Origin: Diabrotica undecimpunctata
Lineage: Eukaryota > Arthropoda > Insecta > Coleoptera > Chrysomelidae
NCBI RefSeq assembly: GCF_040954645.1
Contig: NC_092809.1
Span: forward strand, 65,348,141 to 65,412,140
DNA: 64,000 bases
Direction of reading: 5' to 3'
Shown here: piece by piece, positions 1-61,074 of the stretch
How the letters are laid out: each line of letters begins with the position of its first letter
Numbering within the stretch: position 1 is the stretch's first letter
The notes under the pieces: model-generated
The model's database searches: none
What the model saw: only the letters and a program-made list of their open reading frames with translations
Told to the model about the DNA's origin: nothing
Position numbers and translations under genes: made by a program

Positions 1-546
1 TACATTACCACTCTGAACCGTTGGAAATAGTCAAAAATTTCAGATTTTCACAAAGAAAACAATATGAAGGGAAAAAAGGGCAATGAATATATTACAGCGG
101 TACGTAGATTAGCTTCAACTTGCAAATTTGGTGATGATTTAAACAAAGCCCTACGGAATCAATTCGTATTTGGTCATCAAAACCAAAATATTTAAAGCAA
201 ACTCCTAAAATACAAGAATCTTACAATGGAGAAAGCATTAGAACATGCCGTCAGCATAGAGGCATCAACCCGAAATGCAGCTCGATTACAGAAGTCAAAT
301 CCAAGTACTAATATAAATAAAGTTTCTAGTGTCAAGAATAAACAAGGACACATACAACCTACAAATGTGAAAAGAAATGATATTTATCACAACCAAACTA
401 AAAATATATTTTGTTTTAGATGCGTATCTTCAAAACACATTGCGAACAAATGTAATAAAACACATTTAGTCTGTAGCAAATGTAAGCAAGGAGGCCATCT
501 GAGCAAAGTATGCATGAAAAGTAAAAGTTCGAATCAGGTAGATTAA
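1..546 (+). pseudogene. gag: gag remnant with two zinc knuckles
   Basis: The first 190 bases read as the C-terminal half of a Ty3/gypsy capsid-like region, ending in an in-frame stop near 193-195. The continuation (226-546) ends in two CCHC zinc knuckles: CFRCVSSKHIANKC, then CSKCKQGGHLSKVC. These bind nucleic acid in Gag proteins of this superfamily. The N-terminus is outside the window. Confidence 0.8.
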
Positions 547-589
547 GTGGAATAAATTTTCAACATTTATTTAGATCAATCATACTACA

Positions 590-885
590 GGAAAAAATTT
601 ACAATTACAGTCAACAAGGTAAGCCTATCCTTTGAAATAGATTCAGGTGCAGCTGTTACATTATTAAATTTCAATGATTTCAAAACATATTTTGCTAATT
701 TAAAATTACAAAATACCGATTTAAAGTTAGTTACATATTGAAAAAAGTCATTAGATATGGTGGTTTTTACACAGGTCAATGTTAAGTACAAGGATGATAC
801 AAAAATTTTTAACATTCACATAGTAAACTCAGATAGACCACTATTAATGGGTTGTGAATGGATACGACAGTTAGATATATAATGT
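590..885 (+). pseudogene. retropepsin-like protease remnant
   Basis: Reading + strand from about 590, the phrase FEIDSGAAVTLL (codons near 636-672) is the aspartic-protease active-site signature (D-S-G-A). A stop near 738 breaks the frame. It sits between gag and reverse transcriptase, as expected in Ty3/gypsy elements. Function is by family analogy only. Confidence 0.65.
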
Positions 886-899
886 TCGATAATATTTCA

Positions 900-2385
900 G
901 AAGTATCTGAAGTTTTCATTAGTTTTCCATGAAAGTATGGGAAAATTCAAGGTTTACAAGCTACATTAAAAGTTAAAACAAACACTTCACATTTCTTTAT
1001 AAAAGCTAGGAAAATACCATATGCGTTATTACCAACAGTGGAACAATAACTTACGAAGTTAGAAAAGAAAGGTATTATAGAAAGCGTTAATAGTTCTGGA
1101 TATGCTACACCTATAGTACCAGTTATTAAGAATAATGGTCAAGTACGGATTTGTGGAGATTTTAAAAGTACACTTAACAAGTGGTAACAACTTTAGTGGT
1201 AGACGAATACCCATTGCCTACATATATTTCTACTCTACTACTTTCTCCTACTCTGCTACTCTATTTTCTACCATGGCTGGTGCAGATAAGTTTACAAAGC
1301 TTTACTTACAACAAGCATACCTACAAATGGAAGTACGCTCAGAAGATAGGAAATACTTAACACTTAATACACCCAGGGGATTGTATAGAAGTACAAGATT
1401 AATACATGGAATTTCCAGTGTACCTTCAATATGGCAGAAGGAAATTGGAAACATTTTAAAATATATCCCAGGAGTGACAGTTTTTCTGAATGACATAAAA
1501 ATTACAGCAATCGACGATGAGTTACATTATCAAAGACTAGAATTAGTTCTTAGTAGACTTGCCAAGTACAATATTAGAGTCATTCATGAAAAATGTAAAT
1601 TTTTAGCAAATCACATTGAACAGTGTGGATATAAAATTGACAAAAATGGTAAAGATAAAACCAAAGAAAAGGTGAAAAAGTTATACAGTAAGCAAAAGCA
1701 CCTACAAACATGACAAAAGTTAGAGCATTAATTAGTAGGACTCATAAGTTATTACGGACGGATCTTACAAAATTTGAGCCATACTTTACATCCAATTTAC
1801 AATCGTCTTAAAGATGGAGTATCTTTCAAATGGGACAGATAATGTCAAAAAGCGTTTACTGCGGTAAAAAGAGAAATGATCACTGATAAAATGTTGGCAC
1901 ATTTTGACCCAAGTTTACCTTTAATACTTGCAACTGACGCGAGTCTATATGCAGTCGGAGCAGTATTATCTCACATATATCCGGATGGACCTGAGAGATC
2001 AATTCAATTTGCTTTACCAACACTTACAAAATAGTAGTACGCTCAAAAAGTTAAGGAAAAATATGCCATAATTTCTGTTATTAAAAAATTTTACCATTAT
2101 CTATTTGGTAGAGAGTTTACACTCTATGTGGATAATCAACATTTAGTTCAAATATTCTCTCCATCTAAAAATTTACCTACACTAACTATAACTAGAATGC
2201 AACATTAAGCACTGTTTCTTCAAAGGTTAGGTTACACAATTAAGTATAAAAATATAAAACTCCATGCAAATGCTGATGTAATGTCAAGATTACCTCTTGA
2301 TACTATTTCTGAATTCGATTACGACGTAAGAGATCAGTTTGAAATCAGTCAAATAGAAACTTTACCTGTTACTTTTAAATAATTA
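900..2385 (+). pseudogene. pol: reverse transcriptase and RNase H remnant
   Basis: The longest open part (1135-1713) carries the Ty3/gypsy palm sequence. The catalytic box reads FLNDI where the family has Y/F-x-D-D, so the first catalytic Asp is changed to Asn. Upstream, around 1100, lies the start of the fingers region. Around 1925 the phrase LATDASLYAVGAVLS is the RNase H start with its Asp. Stops occur at 1842, 2035 and 2208, among others. The enzyme would copy the element's RNA to DNA; this copy cannot be active. Confidence 0.85.
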
Positions 2386-2653
2386 AGTTTTGAAATTACA
2401 AGAAATTTCACTCTACAAAATCTTAATAATGCTCTAGGAACTGGAAAACTGATCGATGCTAGGGATAGAGTTAATGTCCCACAGATAGAATTTTCTTTAC
2501 AAGGAAATTGTATTTTTCGGCAACAAATGGCAGTAATTCCAACTAACCTGCGTGAAAAAGTTTTAAATGAATTACATACTGATCATTTTGGCATAGTCAA
2601 GATGAAGATGCTTGCAAAAGAATACTGCTGGTGGCCAGGAATTTCTAAAGATA

Positions 2654-3654
2654 ACGTATGGTCCTAAAGTTTTGGGAAAAATTTCACCTGGTCTGATTGA
2701 GAAGCAAAATGCATTTAACAAAGAAGGTCATGGAATTGAAATGTCATCAGTTATTAACATTTAATAAACAAAGCAGAATATTTTGGTTTGTCCTCTGCAA
2801 AATGTCTTATAAAATTGATATTCGTCGAGGTGTTTATAATATGGTTGGGCGAATGTCGAAACGAGATATTATTAATATTTATCGAGATCAAAAACATAAG
2901 CAAATCGACATTTTATCGCACAATCAGAGAATGTGACGAAGGAATACCATGTGCTAACTTGCATAAAAGTGGCCGACCGCGGATTTTGAACCATATAAGA
3001 GAGGCAAGACTGATTAAAGCAGCTAAGAACAAATTTGGGGTCTCACAGCGAAAACTGGCCAGAAGATTTCATGTTGGAAAGACTACAGTATACAGAACCC
3101 TATCGAGTAACAATATTATCTACCGGAAAAGAAGGAAAGCTCCAAAATACACAGAGGATCAATTAGAAGAGAATTCCGAGATGTTGCCGCGCGTTAAGGA
3201 GAGTGCATTTCGTCAACAAGTTGATCGTGATGGACGATGAAAAATATTTTACTTTGTCCAACTCTGAGATGAAGGGTAACGATGGGTTTTACACGAACGA
3301 TTACGAAAATGTACCTGATGAAATAAAATTAAAAAGTAAGAAAAAATTTGAGGACAAAATTTTGGTATGGTGTGCAATTTCTGAGGCTGGCTTTATCTCA
3401 CAGCCCTAAGTTAAGACGCCGCATATATACAAAAATTAGATAAATTGACGCGGAGGTCGTCCAAAGGATGATGCAACGTGTCAGGGGAATTATTAGGCAA
3501 ATCGAAAATAATGGTCCCTTGTCTGTCATTTGAATTTTGATTTATAATAAGGATAGTTGAATTAAATTGTTGAATAATTTAATAAAAATATAACATTATT
3601 GTGGTCAGAGTTATATGCTTTTGAAATTTTTCCCAAAACTTTAGGACCATACGT
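2654..3654 (+). mobile_element. Tc1/mariner-type DNA transposon with 35-bp inverted ends
   Basis: The window segments 2652-2686 and 3622-3656 are perfect reverse complements over 35 bases, including the TA at each outer edge. TA is the standard mariner target duplication, so the element proper is 2654-3654 (1001 bp). It lies inside the gypsy integrase, and the host reading frame continues cleanly if one TA copy is counted. At 1.0 kb it is shorter than usual autonomous copies (about 1.3 kb), which suggests internal deletion. Confidence 0.9.
2788..3409 (+). pseudogene. Tc1/mariner-like transposase fragment
   Basis: The first open part (2788-3240) holds helix-turn-helix regions: SGRPRILNHIREARLI followed by VSQRKLARRFHVGKTT. 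The second (3203-3409, another frame) contains DDEKYFTLS and ILVWCAISEAGF, which match the first catalytic Asp region and the following strand in Tc1/mariner transposases. The downstream DDE part is missing, so the copy is non-autonomous. It would have cut and pasted the element at its inverted ends. Confidence 0.75.
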
Positions 3655-4165
3655 TATAAAAGATATATGTAAAAATTGTACAGAATGCAACAAAATCAGG
3701 AATAATCCAGAAAAAACAGTAGTACACCCATGGGAGACACCTAGAATCCCTTTTGAAAGAGTTTACGTAGATTTTATTGGATGCCTATACTAGATGGCCA
3801 GAAATACATATGGTTAAATATTTGAGAAGCAAAACTACCCTAAACTTACTAAGAAAAATTTTTTGTACATTTGGAACTCCAAATTGTTTAGTTTCAGATA
3901 ATGCACAAATGTTTACTAGTTACGAATTTAAACAATTTATACAGCAAAATGGAATCTTTCACAAATTCATTGCACCATATCATTCAGCAACAAATGGAAT
4001 GGCAGAGAGGTACGTACAAATATTCAAACAAGCGCTACGTCCACAAAAAGGAGATAATAATGAAAGGAAGCTACAGCTCAACAACAGAACATTACAGAAA
4101 AACCCCACATAGTACAACTGGTGTCAGTCCTTCAAATTTGATGTTTGGAAGAGAGATCCGAACAC

Positions 4166-5739
4166 TTCTTTTTCTTCCTACTTTATAAATAGGCCTAATG
4201 CCTGTTTTACTTCGGTTTTTTAGCCGCAATTGACGTTATCTGGCTCTCTTTTCCTCGGTCGTCCCAATGATCTTCTTCCATTTGGCGATTTGTCTCTTGC
4301 TATTCGTACTATTCTATTTTCTGTCATTCTTTCGATGTGTTGATTCCATTCCACTTTTCTTCTTTTGGTCCACGTGTTTATTTCCTCTATACTATAGAGT
4401 TTGGTTTGGTATTTTTCGTAAGACTTTCATTTCTGTTGTTTCGAGTAGTCTTTGTGTTTTCGCCGTATCTGCTCTTGTTTCCGCTGTGTACGTCATTATC
4501 GGTCTTATTGTTGATTTATATATCCTGGTTTTCGTTTCCGTTGTGAGGTATTTGTTTCTTCAGATTGTCTTATTGAGACATCCTGCTGCTCTGTTTGCCA
4601 TGTTCACTTGTTTTTGTGCTTCTTCTTTCACTTTTTCGTAGCTTGACAGTTTTATTCCCAACTATTCAGTTTCCATCACTTGTTCTATTATTTTGTTATT
4701 TACGACTAGTTTACATCGTCTCGGTTCCGCTGATATCACTATCACTTTAGTTTTCTCTGTTGAGATCTCCATGTTGTATATGAGCGCCGTATCTTCGAAT
4801 TCTTTAATTAATCTTTGTAGGTCATCTTCATTTTCGGCTGTTATTATGGCGTCGTCGGCGTAGCATATTATCCTTATTTCCTTTTCTCGCATTCTATATC
4901 CTTTTCTTTTTTTAACTTTCTTTATGATTTCATCCATTATCATCATCATCATCAATGACGCTCCAACTCTTCGTGAGTCTTTGCCGCGTTTACTATTGCC
5001 TTCCATGTTTGTCGGTCCTGTGCCAGTAATTCCCATTGTCGCACTCCCATTTTCTCTAGATCTTCTGATTATCAGATTAAATATTAATGGGCTCAGCGAA
5101 TTTCCTTGTCTAATGCCAGTTTCATATTTGATAGGTTGCGATAGTTTTCCTTTACATCTTACCATAGCTATGTTACCTTTATATATATATTCTTAATGGT
5201 TTTTACTAAATCCAGTGATATTCCCTTTTCATATAATAAATGTATAGCGTCCCGAATTCTCACTCTATCAAACGCTTTCTTTAAATCTATCAGACACATA
5301 TATGCTGGTTTGTTGTCCTCCAGCGACTTTTCTTTTATTTGTCTTATTACAAAATCTGCATCCGTGCATGATCTTCCTGTCCGAAATTCTTACTGTTCCT
5401 CTTGCAGAGATATTCGTTTGTTTATTTTTGTCGCTATTATTCTTGTTGTCAATTTGAGTGTTGTATTTAATAGATTTATTGCTCGATAATTATTGGGGTC
5501 TTTCTTATCTCCTTTTTTAAAGAACATCACCATGATCGCTCTCCTCCATTCATCTGGTATTCTGTTCGTGGTGATTATTTTATTAATAAGAAGTTGCAGT
5601 TATTGTACAAGGTGATCACCTCCATATTTTAAGAGTTCATTTGGTATTTGATCTTCTCCTGGTGACTTTCTGTTTTTTAATTTGTTTATTCCTTCTTTCA
5701 CATTGTTTTGGGAGATTTCGGTCTTTTCCTCAGTTATTC
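4166..5739 (-). mobile_element. RTE-like LINE, 5'-truncated, nested in gypsy integrase
   Basis: The insertion is bounded by a near-identical 13-base duplication: gagatccgaacac at 4153-4165 and gagattcgaacac at 5740-5752. On the minus strand it encodes reverse transcriptase: 5785-5600 (linker with KNRKSPGEDQIP), then 5165-4662 with GIRQGNSLSPLIFNLI and the catalytic YADD. The 3' region near 4290-4200 encodes the family-typical basic tail and ends in an AAG/GAA-rich stretch. Assignment to the RTE clade is by overall sequence style, without a search. Confidence 0.8.
4943..5067 (-). mobile_element. 125-bp 3' end of another LINE, nested in the RTE
   Basis: Inside the RTE palm domain the seven bases attatca occur at 4936-4942 and again at 5068-5074. 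The DNA between them is foreign: on the minus strand it is a short LINE 3' tail ending in an ATG/GAT microsatellite (reads as MMMM). With one duplication counted once, the surrounding reverse transcriptase frame reads through. This is a third level of nesting. Confidence 0.75.
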
Positions 5740-6298
5740 GAGATTCGAACACGATTAGATTTATTGAAACAGTTTTACAAAACACCTGTACAAAATCAAA
5801 ACCATCTCAAGGTAAGAAACTTAGAGGTGGTAGAGAGAGTCGAGAATCGTGATTACATACATGCTGATAAATGGAAATGGTAGAGTCAAACGTATGTAAA
5901 TTAGGAAAATTGCACTACCTTATACAGTTAGACGATACAAGAATATGGAAGAGACATGTAGATCAAATCAGATCTATAGGGGAAAATACACCTGTATACA
6001 TTAATATACACCCGACACACTTTGACCTGGGTAATAATCCAATTGTTACAAATACTTTTACGTCAAATGAAGCAGCACCATGTTCTAGTGCAGTTCAAGA
6101 TACAGATGTATATGATTCAAATAATACTTCAACTTGCTTAACACAAATACTAGATACTACAAATACTGCTGCTAGCTCAGATGACGCCCCTGTACTACGA
6201 GGGTCCCAACGGGCGATGAAAAAGCCTGTAAGGCTGGACTTGTAAGTATTATGTTTTTGTTTTTAATTTATTAACCTTACAAGTTTAGCATTTTCTTA

Positions 6299-6590
6299 CG
6301 GGGAGGAGAGTTGTCATATACTTGACATTTAGTAGTTCCATGACATGACACTTGGACGTTGACAGATGTCATAGGACATTACAGACATTACTACTAACGG
6401 ATATTAGTTATGTATAGGTTACTGCACACATGTTTTAATTAGTGAAATTAAGAAACCTAAAATACATTCAACATCATTTTTATTATGTACATTACACGTA
6501 CATGTACAAGAGACAGAATGTCGCTTGGTTTAATTTTGGTTTTTTATGGACCGTTAGTGTGACAATAAAAGGGATTTTTTCCAAGATAGT
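6299..6590 (+). repeat. polypurine tract and probable 3' LTR of the gypsy element
   Basis: Immediately after the integrase stop, the purine run ggggaggagag (6300-6310) is followed by TGTCATATAC, which looks like a plus-strand priming site and an LTR starting with TG. An AATAAA lies near 6565. The right border is inferred. It lies about 550 bp upstream of the fibrinogen-related gene promoter, in the same orientation. Confidence 0.55.
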
Positions 6591-6599
6591 TTTAGCTAT

Positions 6600-6863
6600 T
6601 TGCCACCAGAATTGGCTATAATCTCGATTTTAAAGAAATGGCGCTTGGTCGAGTTATGCATAACGCCGTCTATAGGATCCCGTGTGAAGACTGATAAATC
6701 GTACGTTGGACAGACAAATCAAAGAATACAAGTTAGACGAGAAGAACATCGAAATGCCATCGTAAGAAAAGAGAAGACGTCATCCCTAGCACAACATGTC
6801 ATAATTACAGGATCTACAATAAATTTGAATGGATTATCATCGAAAATAGGACCAAATGTGTAA
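6600..6863 (+). pseudogene. Penelope-like element GIY-YIG endonuclease fragment
   Basis: The translated stretch KSYVGQTNQRIQVRREEHR and the later SSLAQHV match the start and middle of the GIY-YIG nuclease domain found at the C-terminus of Penelope-like retroelements. The reverse transcriptase part is absent here. It sits between the gypsy LTR and the host promoter. Confidence 0.65.
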
Positions 6864-7124
6864 TTAGGATAGCAATAGAGATCGAAAAACATCCAAAAAC
6901 TAAAAAGTGATAAATATTTGGAAATATGGTACCTTAAGAAAATATATCTGAAAAATTAAACGACTAGTAAATATTATTTAATAAATAATATGGTATAAAT
7001 ATCTTATCGGGTTTTTCCAATTTGAATAAAACCTAACCCATATTCCCACTTGATAGATAAGGAAGAAATCCTGTTTGGTAGTAATGTGGTGGATTGTGAT
7101 ATGTATTTCCTGCGAAATCAAAAT

Positions 7125-7167
7125 TATAAATAGACAAATTATTGAATTTCTATTTCAGTGAATCAGA
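7125..7167 (+). promoter_or_regulatory. core promoter (TATA box + TCAGT initiator) and 11-nt 5' leader
   Basis: TATAAA at 7125-7130 lies 32 bases upstream of the A (7157) in TCAGT (7155-7159), the arthropod initiator motif. This is canonical spacing. The first ATG starts at 7168, so the predicted 5' UTR is only 11 nt. The following codons encode a signal peptide, which supports this start. Alternative: the TTTCAG at 7153-7158 could be a splice acceptor of an upstream leader exon. Confidence 0.7.
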
Positions 7168-57834
<50,667 letters not shown>

Positions 57835-57937
57835 AACCTAAATCAAAATATTTTCCTGCTCAGAAAAGATAATTTTTAACACTTAGTTGTAATGTACGTT
57901 CAAAAAGCATTAATTTTTAATTAAAATGATTAAAGTA

Positions 57938-57957
57938 AATAAATTCTGATAAATAAA
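57938..57957 (+). terminator. two candidate polyadenylation signals of the FReD gene
   Basis: AATAAA occurs at 57938-57943 and 57952-57957, 104 and 118 bases after the stop codon, followed by a T-rich stretch. This gives a 3' UTR of roughly 130-150 nt. Confidence 0.6.
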
Positions 57958-57959
57958 AA

Positions 57960-58340
57960 TGTCTTTTTTAATTTCCTATTCAAACGGCCACTATTTGTAA
58001 TTTGGTTAAATTTCCTAACGTAAGCAAATCATACAAAGTAGATAGACTCAATAATAAAATTGAATTACATAGTTATAACTTATTTTCTTAAATATAGTCC
58101 CTTGGACAGCGGACTCTATGAAATCCACACAGTAAGAGGCTAAAGGCTCGCCTCCTCCCTGTCAACCAGTTTATTTTAAAGACAAAACAAAATATCTAGT
58201 GCGCGTCAATTTTTAAATTTTTCTAATTGAGTCCGAGTCAAGGAGTGTAAAATTAGCCACCAGCGACGCAAATGTTAGTGAACAGCCCGTGGAAATATAG
58301 CTAATAGTCCACAGAAATTAAAACTCAGTATATTAATTAA
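57960..58340. other. downstream flank of the FReD gene, nothing assigned
   Basis: AT-rich with no supported feature after the polyadenylation signals. Confidence 0.4.
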
Positions 58341-58344
58341 TGTC

Positions 58345-58620
58345 AGTACATGAAACGTACAAGGGCTAAAGACAATCACAGGTAAACTGTCAATTATTGA
58401 ATGGGGGCTGAACAGAATGATATAAAATTAAAATCTCTGGGCTGGCTAAAGTGCATTGGTTAGGAGAGAGCCATTTTAGAACACATAATAGCAATTATGG
58501 TTACTTCTCTGGTAGTGAGACTATGGAAGACCAACGCAAATAAGATTTAATGGAATTTCGTCGAAATATAGCAAAAGCTATAGCTATGGTACCGCGTTCT
58601 AAATTAGGACCTCTGAACTT
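58345..58620 (+). pseudogene. LINE endonuclease N-terminal fragment
   Basis: Plus strand reads WNVQGL-like text (TWN with a stop), GKLSIIEWGLNRM, ILGLAKVHWLGESHF and GYFSGSETM, then FRRNIAKAIAM. This is the N-terminal part of an EEP endonuclease of RTE type, where the family has G-L-x-E-x-R-W. The catalytic Glu appears as Lys. Confidence 0.55.
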
Positions 58621-58859
58621 AACAATAAAACGAACTGTGTATGGCACTAGATTTGGTATTGTTTGATATCTTATAGGGCCGCAAGCAAAAAAAAAGTATC
58701 ATGTATAATATTGCGTTCCAATAAAAATGTTTTATAAAATTTGATGATGTTGCATTTTTCATAGCATTGATACAACTCAAAATTGTAGCGCCTGTATCAT
58801 ATCCCGGTTTCTTGTACTCCATTTTCGCACTCATTCCAGTAATTATCTATATTTTTAAC

Positions 58860-59200
58860 AGTACTACTCATTTGGTCTTCTAGTTTTTCTTTAAGTTTGT
58901 GTTCAAATTTTTTAACTATCTTAGGGTTTCGTAGACTGTCCACTTCTTCTTTGCTTCCTTTACCATTTTTTTGTTTTAGAGATTCGTGCCCTTAGTTTAG
59001 CCTGCACCAGGTAGTGATCGGAGTTAATGTTTGCTTCACGTCTGGTATGTAAATTCGTAACATTGCTGTAATGTCTTGCGTCCACAACAACATGGTCAAT
59101 TTGATTGATTGTGTTACCATTTGGGCTAACCCAAGTGCCTTTGTGTATATTTTTACGCTCAAAGCATGTGCTGGCTATCACCATATTTATTGAGGATAAA
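58860..59200 (-). pseudogene. RTE endonuclease C-terminal fragment
   Basis: Minus strand 59184-58960 reads ASTCFERKNIHKGTWVSPNG, NQIDHVVVDARHYSNV and NINSDHYLVQAKLR, the end of an EEP endonuclease with its catalytic S-D-H. The linker continues to about 58860. Confidence 0.75.
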
Positions 59201-60107
59201 TAAGATGTAGCGTCCTATTTTCTGTGCTATTTTTTAATGTTTTACTAGGGCGGTGCGATAAGTACTTAGCCTACAAAAAAAAAAACGAAAACTTTAAAGA
59301 AGTAGCAATTTATTTCTCAACATGAGTTCATGAAATTTTGTCACGTTTATTTCCGTGGTAGCTGATGTACTACCACGTTGAAACTCGTTAAACTGTAACG
59401 GTATAATTTGCCCACCACATTTTGTATCACTTATAGAGGGTTGAAAGTGGGGACTGAGCAATTATTGGGCTGGAGATAGGGTAAGCAAACAGACCAAAAT
59501 GTTTGCGAACGGCCACTCTTGGTGTGGTTGGAGAGCTGGGTCGTAAGTAAGTGAATAAAATGAAAACTAGAAGGGGTAACTACAAAGGAAGAAATCAAAA
59601 AAATACTTACATAGATTTCCTGGGCAACACACCCAAGAAGGTTCCTAAACTATTTGAATTTGTTCGCCGTTTAGAAGTATTCTCTTGCTGGATAAAAAGA
59701 AAGACTTTTCTTTCCTACAAAATAAAAAAGGATGAAACTCTTTTTAAAGAAAATAATTCTACAACTCCTGGTTTAGAGAGAAACATTACATATTTAGTAT
59801 TACTTCACATCAACAGTTATTACAAATAATATTAACAAAATTTTTGCGATAAAAATGGTACTTGTAGATAGTTTTAAGTATAACAAATAGCTATCGATAG
59901 CAAATTTTTAAATCTCGCTACTGATGTCGGTAATTTGAGACATGCCCCCAGATACACGTGCCGCACATAAACAAAAATCTATTGTTACTATGCGTCACAG
60001 ACCCCGGAAGGCATGTGCCATTTCCATTTGTTTTAACTTGTTGGTGCTTGTCGCTGTATATATTTAGTTTAATTTATTGTAGTTCATTAAAAAATGAGCA
60101 GTACTTC
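59201..60107. other. mostly unassigned; possible mariner end near 59248
   Basis: The stretch agggcggtgcgataagtact at 59248-59267 resembles a mariner terminus, but no transposase core or partner end was found. An open stretch at 59551-59829 (plus) has no recognisable domain. Confidence 0.35.
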
Positions 60108-61073
60108 TTAACCCTCCTTCCCACGGGTGGGGTCCATCAGTACAACTATAAATGAAATTGCTTAATTTTTTCAATTTTTTTTTGTATTTTTTTCCTACAC
60201 TCGATGTACCTTTTAATGGCAATGAATAGTACACTTTAGCATAATTTGGTGAAATTGTATGAATTCCTTCAATCGCTACCTGTAAAAGTGTCCTGACAGA
60301 CCCCACCCGTGAGTGGGCATTTCTTGTTTTTGTGCTATGGCTTGGCTAACATTGCAGCTATAAATGCATTTATTATATACTAAGATTCAATCATACGAAT
60401 GCAGAATTTCGGTCTTCTCGTCGATTGTTTCTGAAATCTTTAGGAATTGCGGTAGTCCAGAAAAAAATGAAAATACGAGCACCAAATATGCGTATACAGA
60501 GAACATCACGGTTACTTGCTGCAAAATTTTCTGGAATTGAGCAAACGACGAGGTATGACCCAGCCCCAGGAAAACGGGGATGTGTAAGTATTGTAAAAAA
60601 AGAAAAACTAGATATTTTTGCCAATTGTGTAAAAACTGGTTATGTATGGAACATATAAAAGCTTGTTGTGCTGATTGTGTAGAAACAAAATTAACATTAT
60701 TTAACCCCCTCTATTTTCTATTTCAAAATTTAATTTTGGATATTTAGTTTTTACTTGTATTACTGTAAGTATATAGAGTAATATCGTTGTCTTTTTTTAT
60801 ATTTTTCTTTTGTATTTTGCGGTTCATAATTTTTTTAATAAACTCTTGTACAAAAATAATGGTGTTAGTTATTTCGCAGTAAACGATTTTAATACATATT
60901 GATACACATATTATATGTACATTTAGGTAGTACAACGTTATATCAGTAAGTTTCCTTAAAAATATTTAAATTTTTTTTTTTTAATGAAAAACAGGATGTT
61001 TAAAATTTGGTCCTGATAGACCCCACCCGTGGATTTGTGTCACAAATAAGTCACCCGTGGAAAGGTGGATTAA
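60108..61073. mobile_element. short piggyBac-like element with ACCCCACCCGTG ends
   Basis: TTAA at 60108-60111 and 61070-61073 bound DNA whose ends share cacgggtggggtc (left, 60122 onward) and gaccccacccgtg (right, about 61018-61030). A third copy of gaccccacccgtg lies inside at about 60298-60310. Between lies a piggyBac C-terminal coding fragment, so this is an internally deleted copy. The right end is imperfect. Confidence 0.6.
60400..60720 (+). pseudogene. piggyBac transposase C-terminal Cys-rich fragment
   Basis: The plus strand encodes RLLAAKFSGIEQTTRYDPAP and then, after a one-base frame change, CKYCKKRKTRYFCQLCKNWL and CMEHIKACCADC, the terminal zinc-binding domain of piggyBac transposases (repeated C-x-x-C pairs with E-H). 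No catalytic core is present. Confidence 0.75.
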
Positions 61074-61074
61074 A

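Larger units (their letters stand above)
2395..6245 (+). pseudogene. integrase remnant, split by two insertions
   Basis: The integrase is in three pieces. 2395-2653 holds the N-terminal HHCC region up to YCWWPGISKD. 3655-4165 resumes with the CxxC of the same zinc site (CKNCTEC), then the core with VSDNAQMF and NGMAERY, which match the second Asp and the Glu of the D,D-35-E triad. 5753-6245 carries the C-terminal DNA-binding part, with IWKRHVDQI and a basic tail ending at a stop. The mariner breaks the zinc finger and the RTE breaks the end of the core. Extra stops exist outside the insertions. Confidence 0.85.
1..6590 (+). mobile_element. Ty3/gypsy LTR retrotransposon remnant (5' end outside window)
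   Basis: Gag, protease, reverse transcriptase, RNase H and integrase pieces occur in the normal Ty3/gypsy order on the + strand, followed by a polypurine tract and a probable 3' LTR. The 5' LTR and start of gag lie before base 1. The body is interrupted by a mariner element (2654-3654) and an RTE-like LINE (4166-5739), each with its own target-site duplication. Many in-frame stops and small frameshifts show it is dead. The right LTR edge near 6590 is estimated, since the partner LTR is not visible. Confidence 0.85.

Noticed and set aside
4267..5489. Plus-strand hydrophobic ORFs resembling membrane proteins
   Set aside because: They are the antisense of the RTE reverse transcriptase; purine-rich LINE coding strands give Phe/Leu/Ser-rich antisense frames.
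59248..59300. Mariner terminus agggcggtgcgataagtact
   Set aside because: Only one possible end, with no transposase core or matching inverted end, so it is noted but not called as an element.
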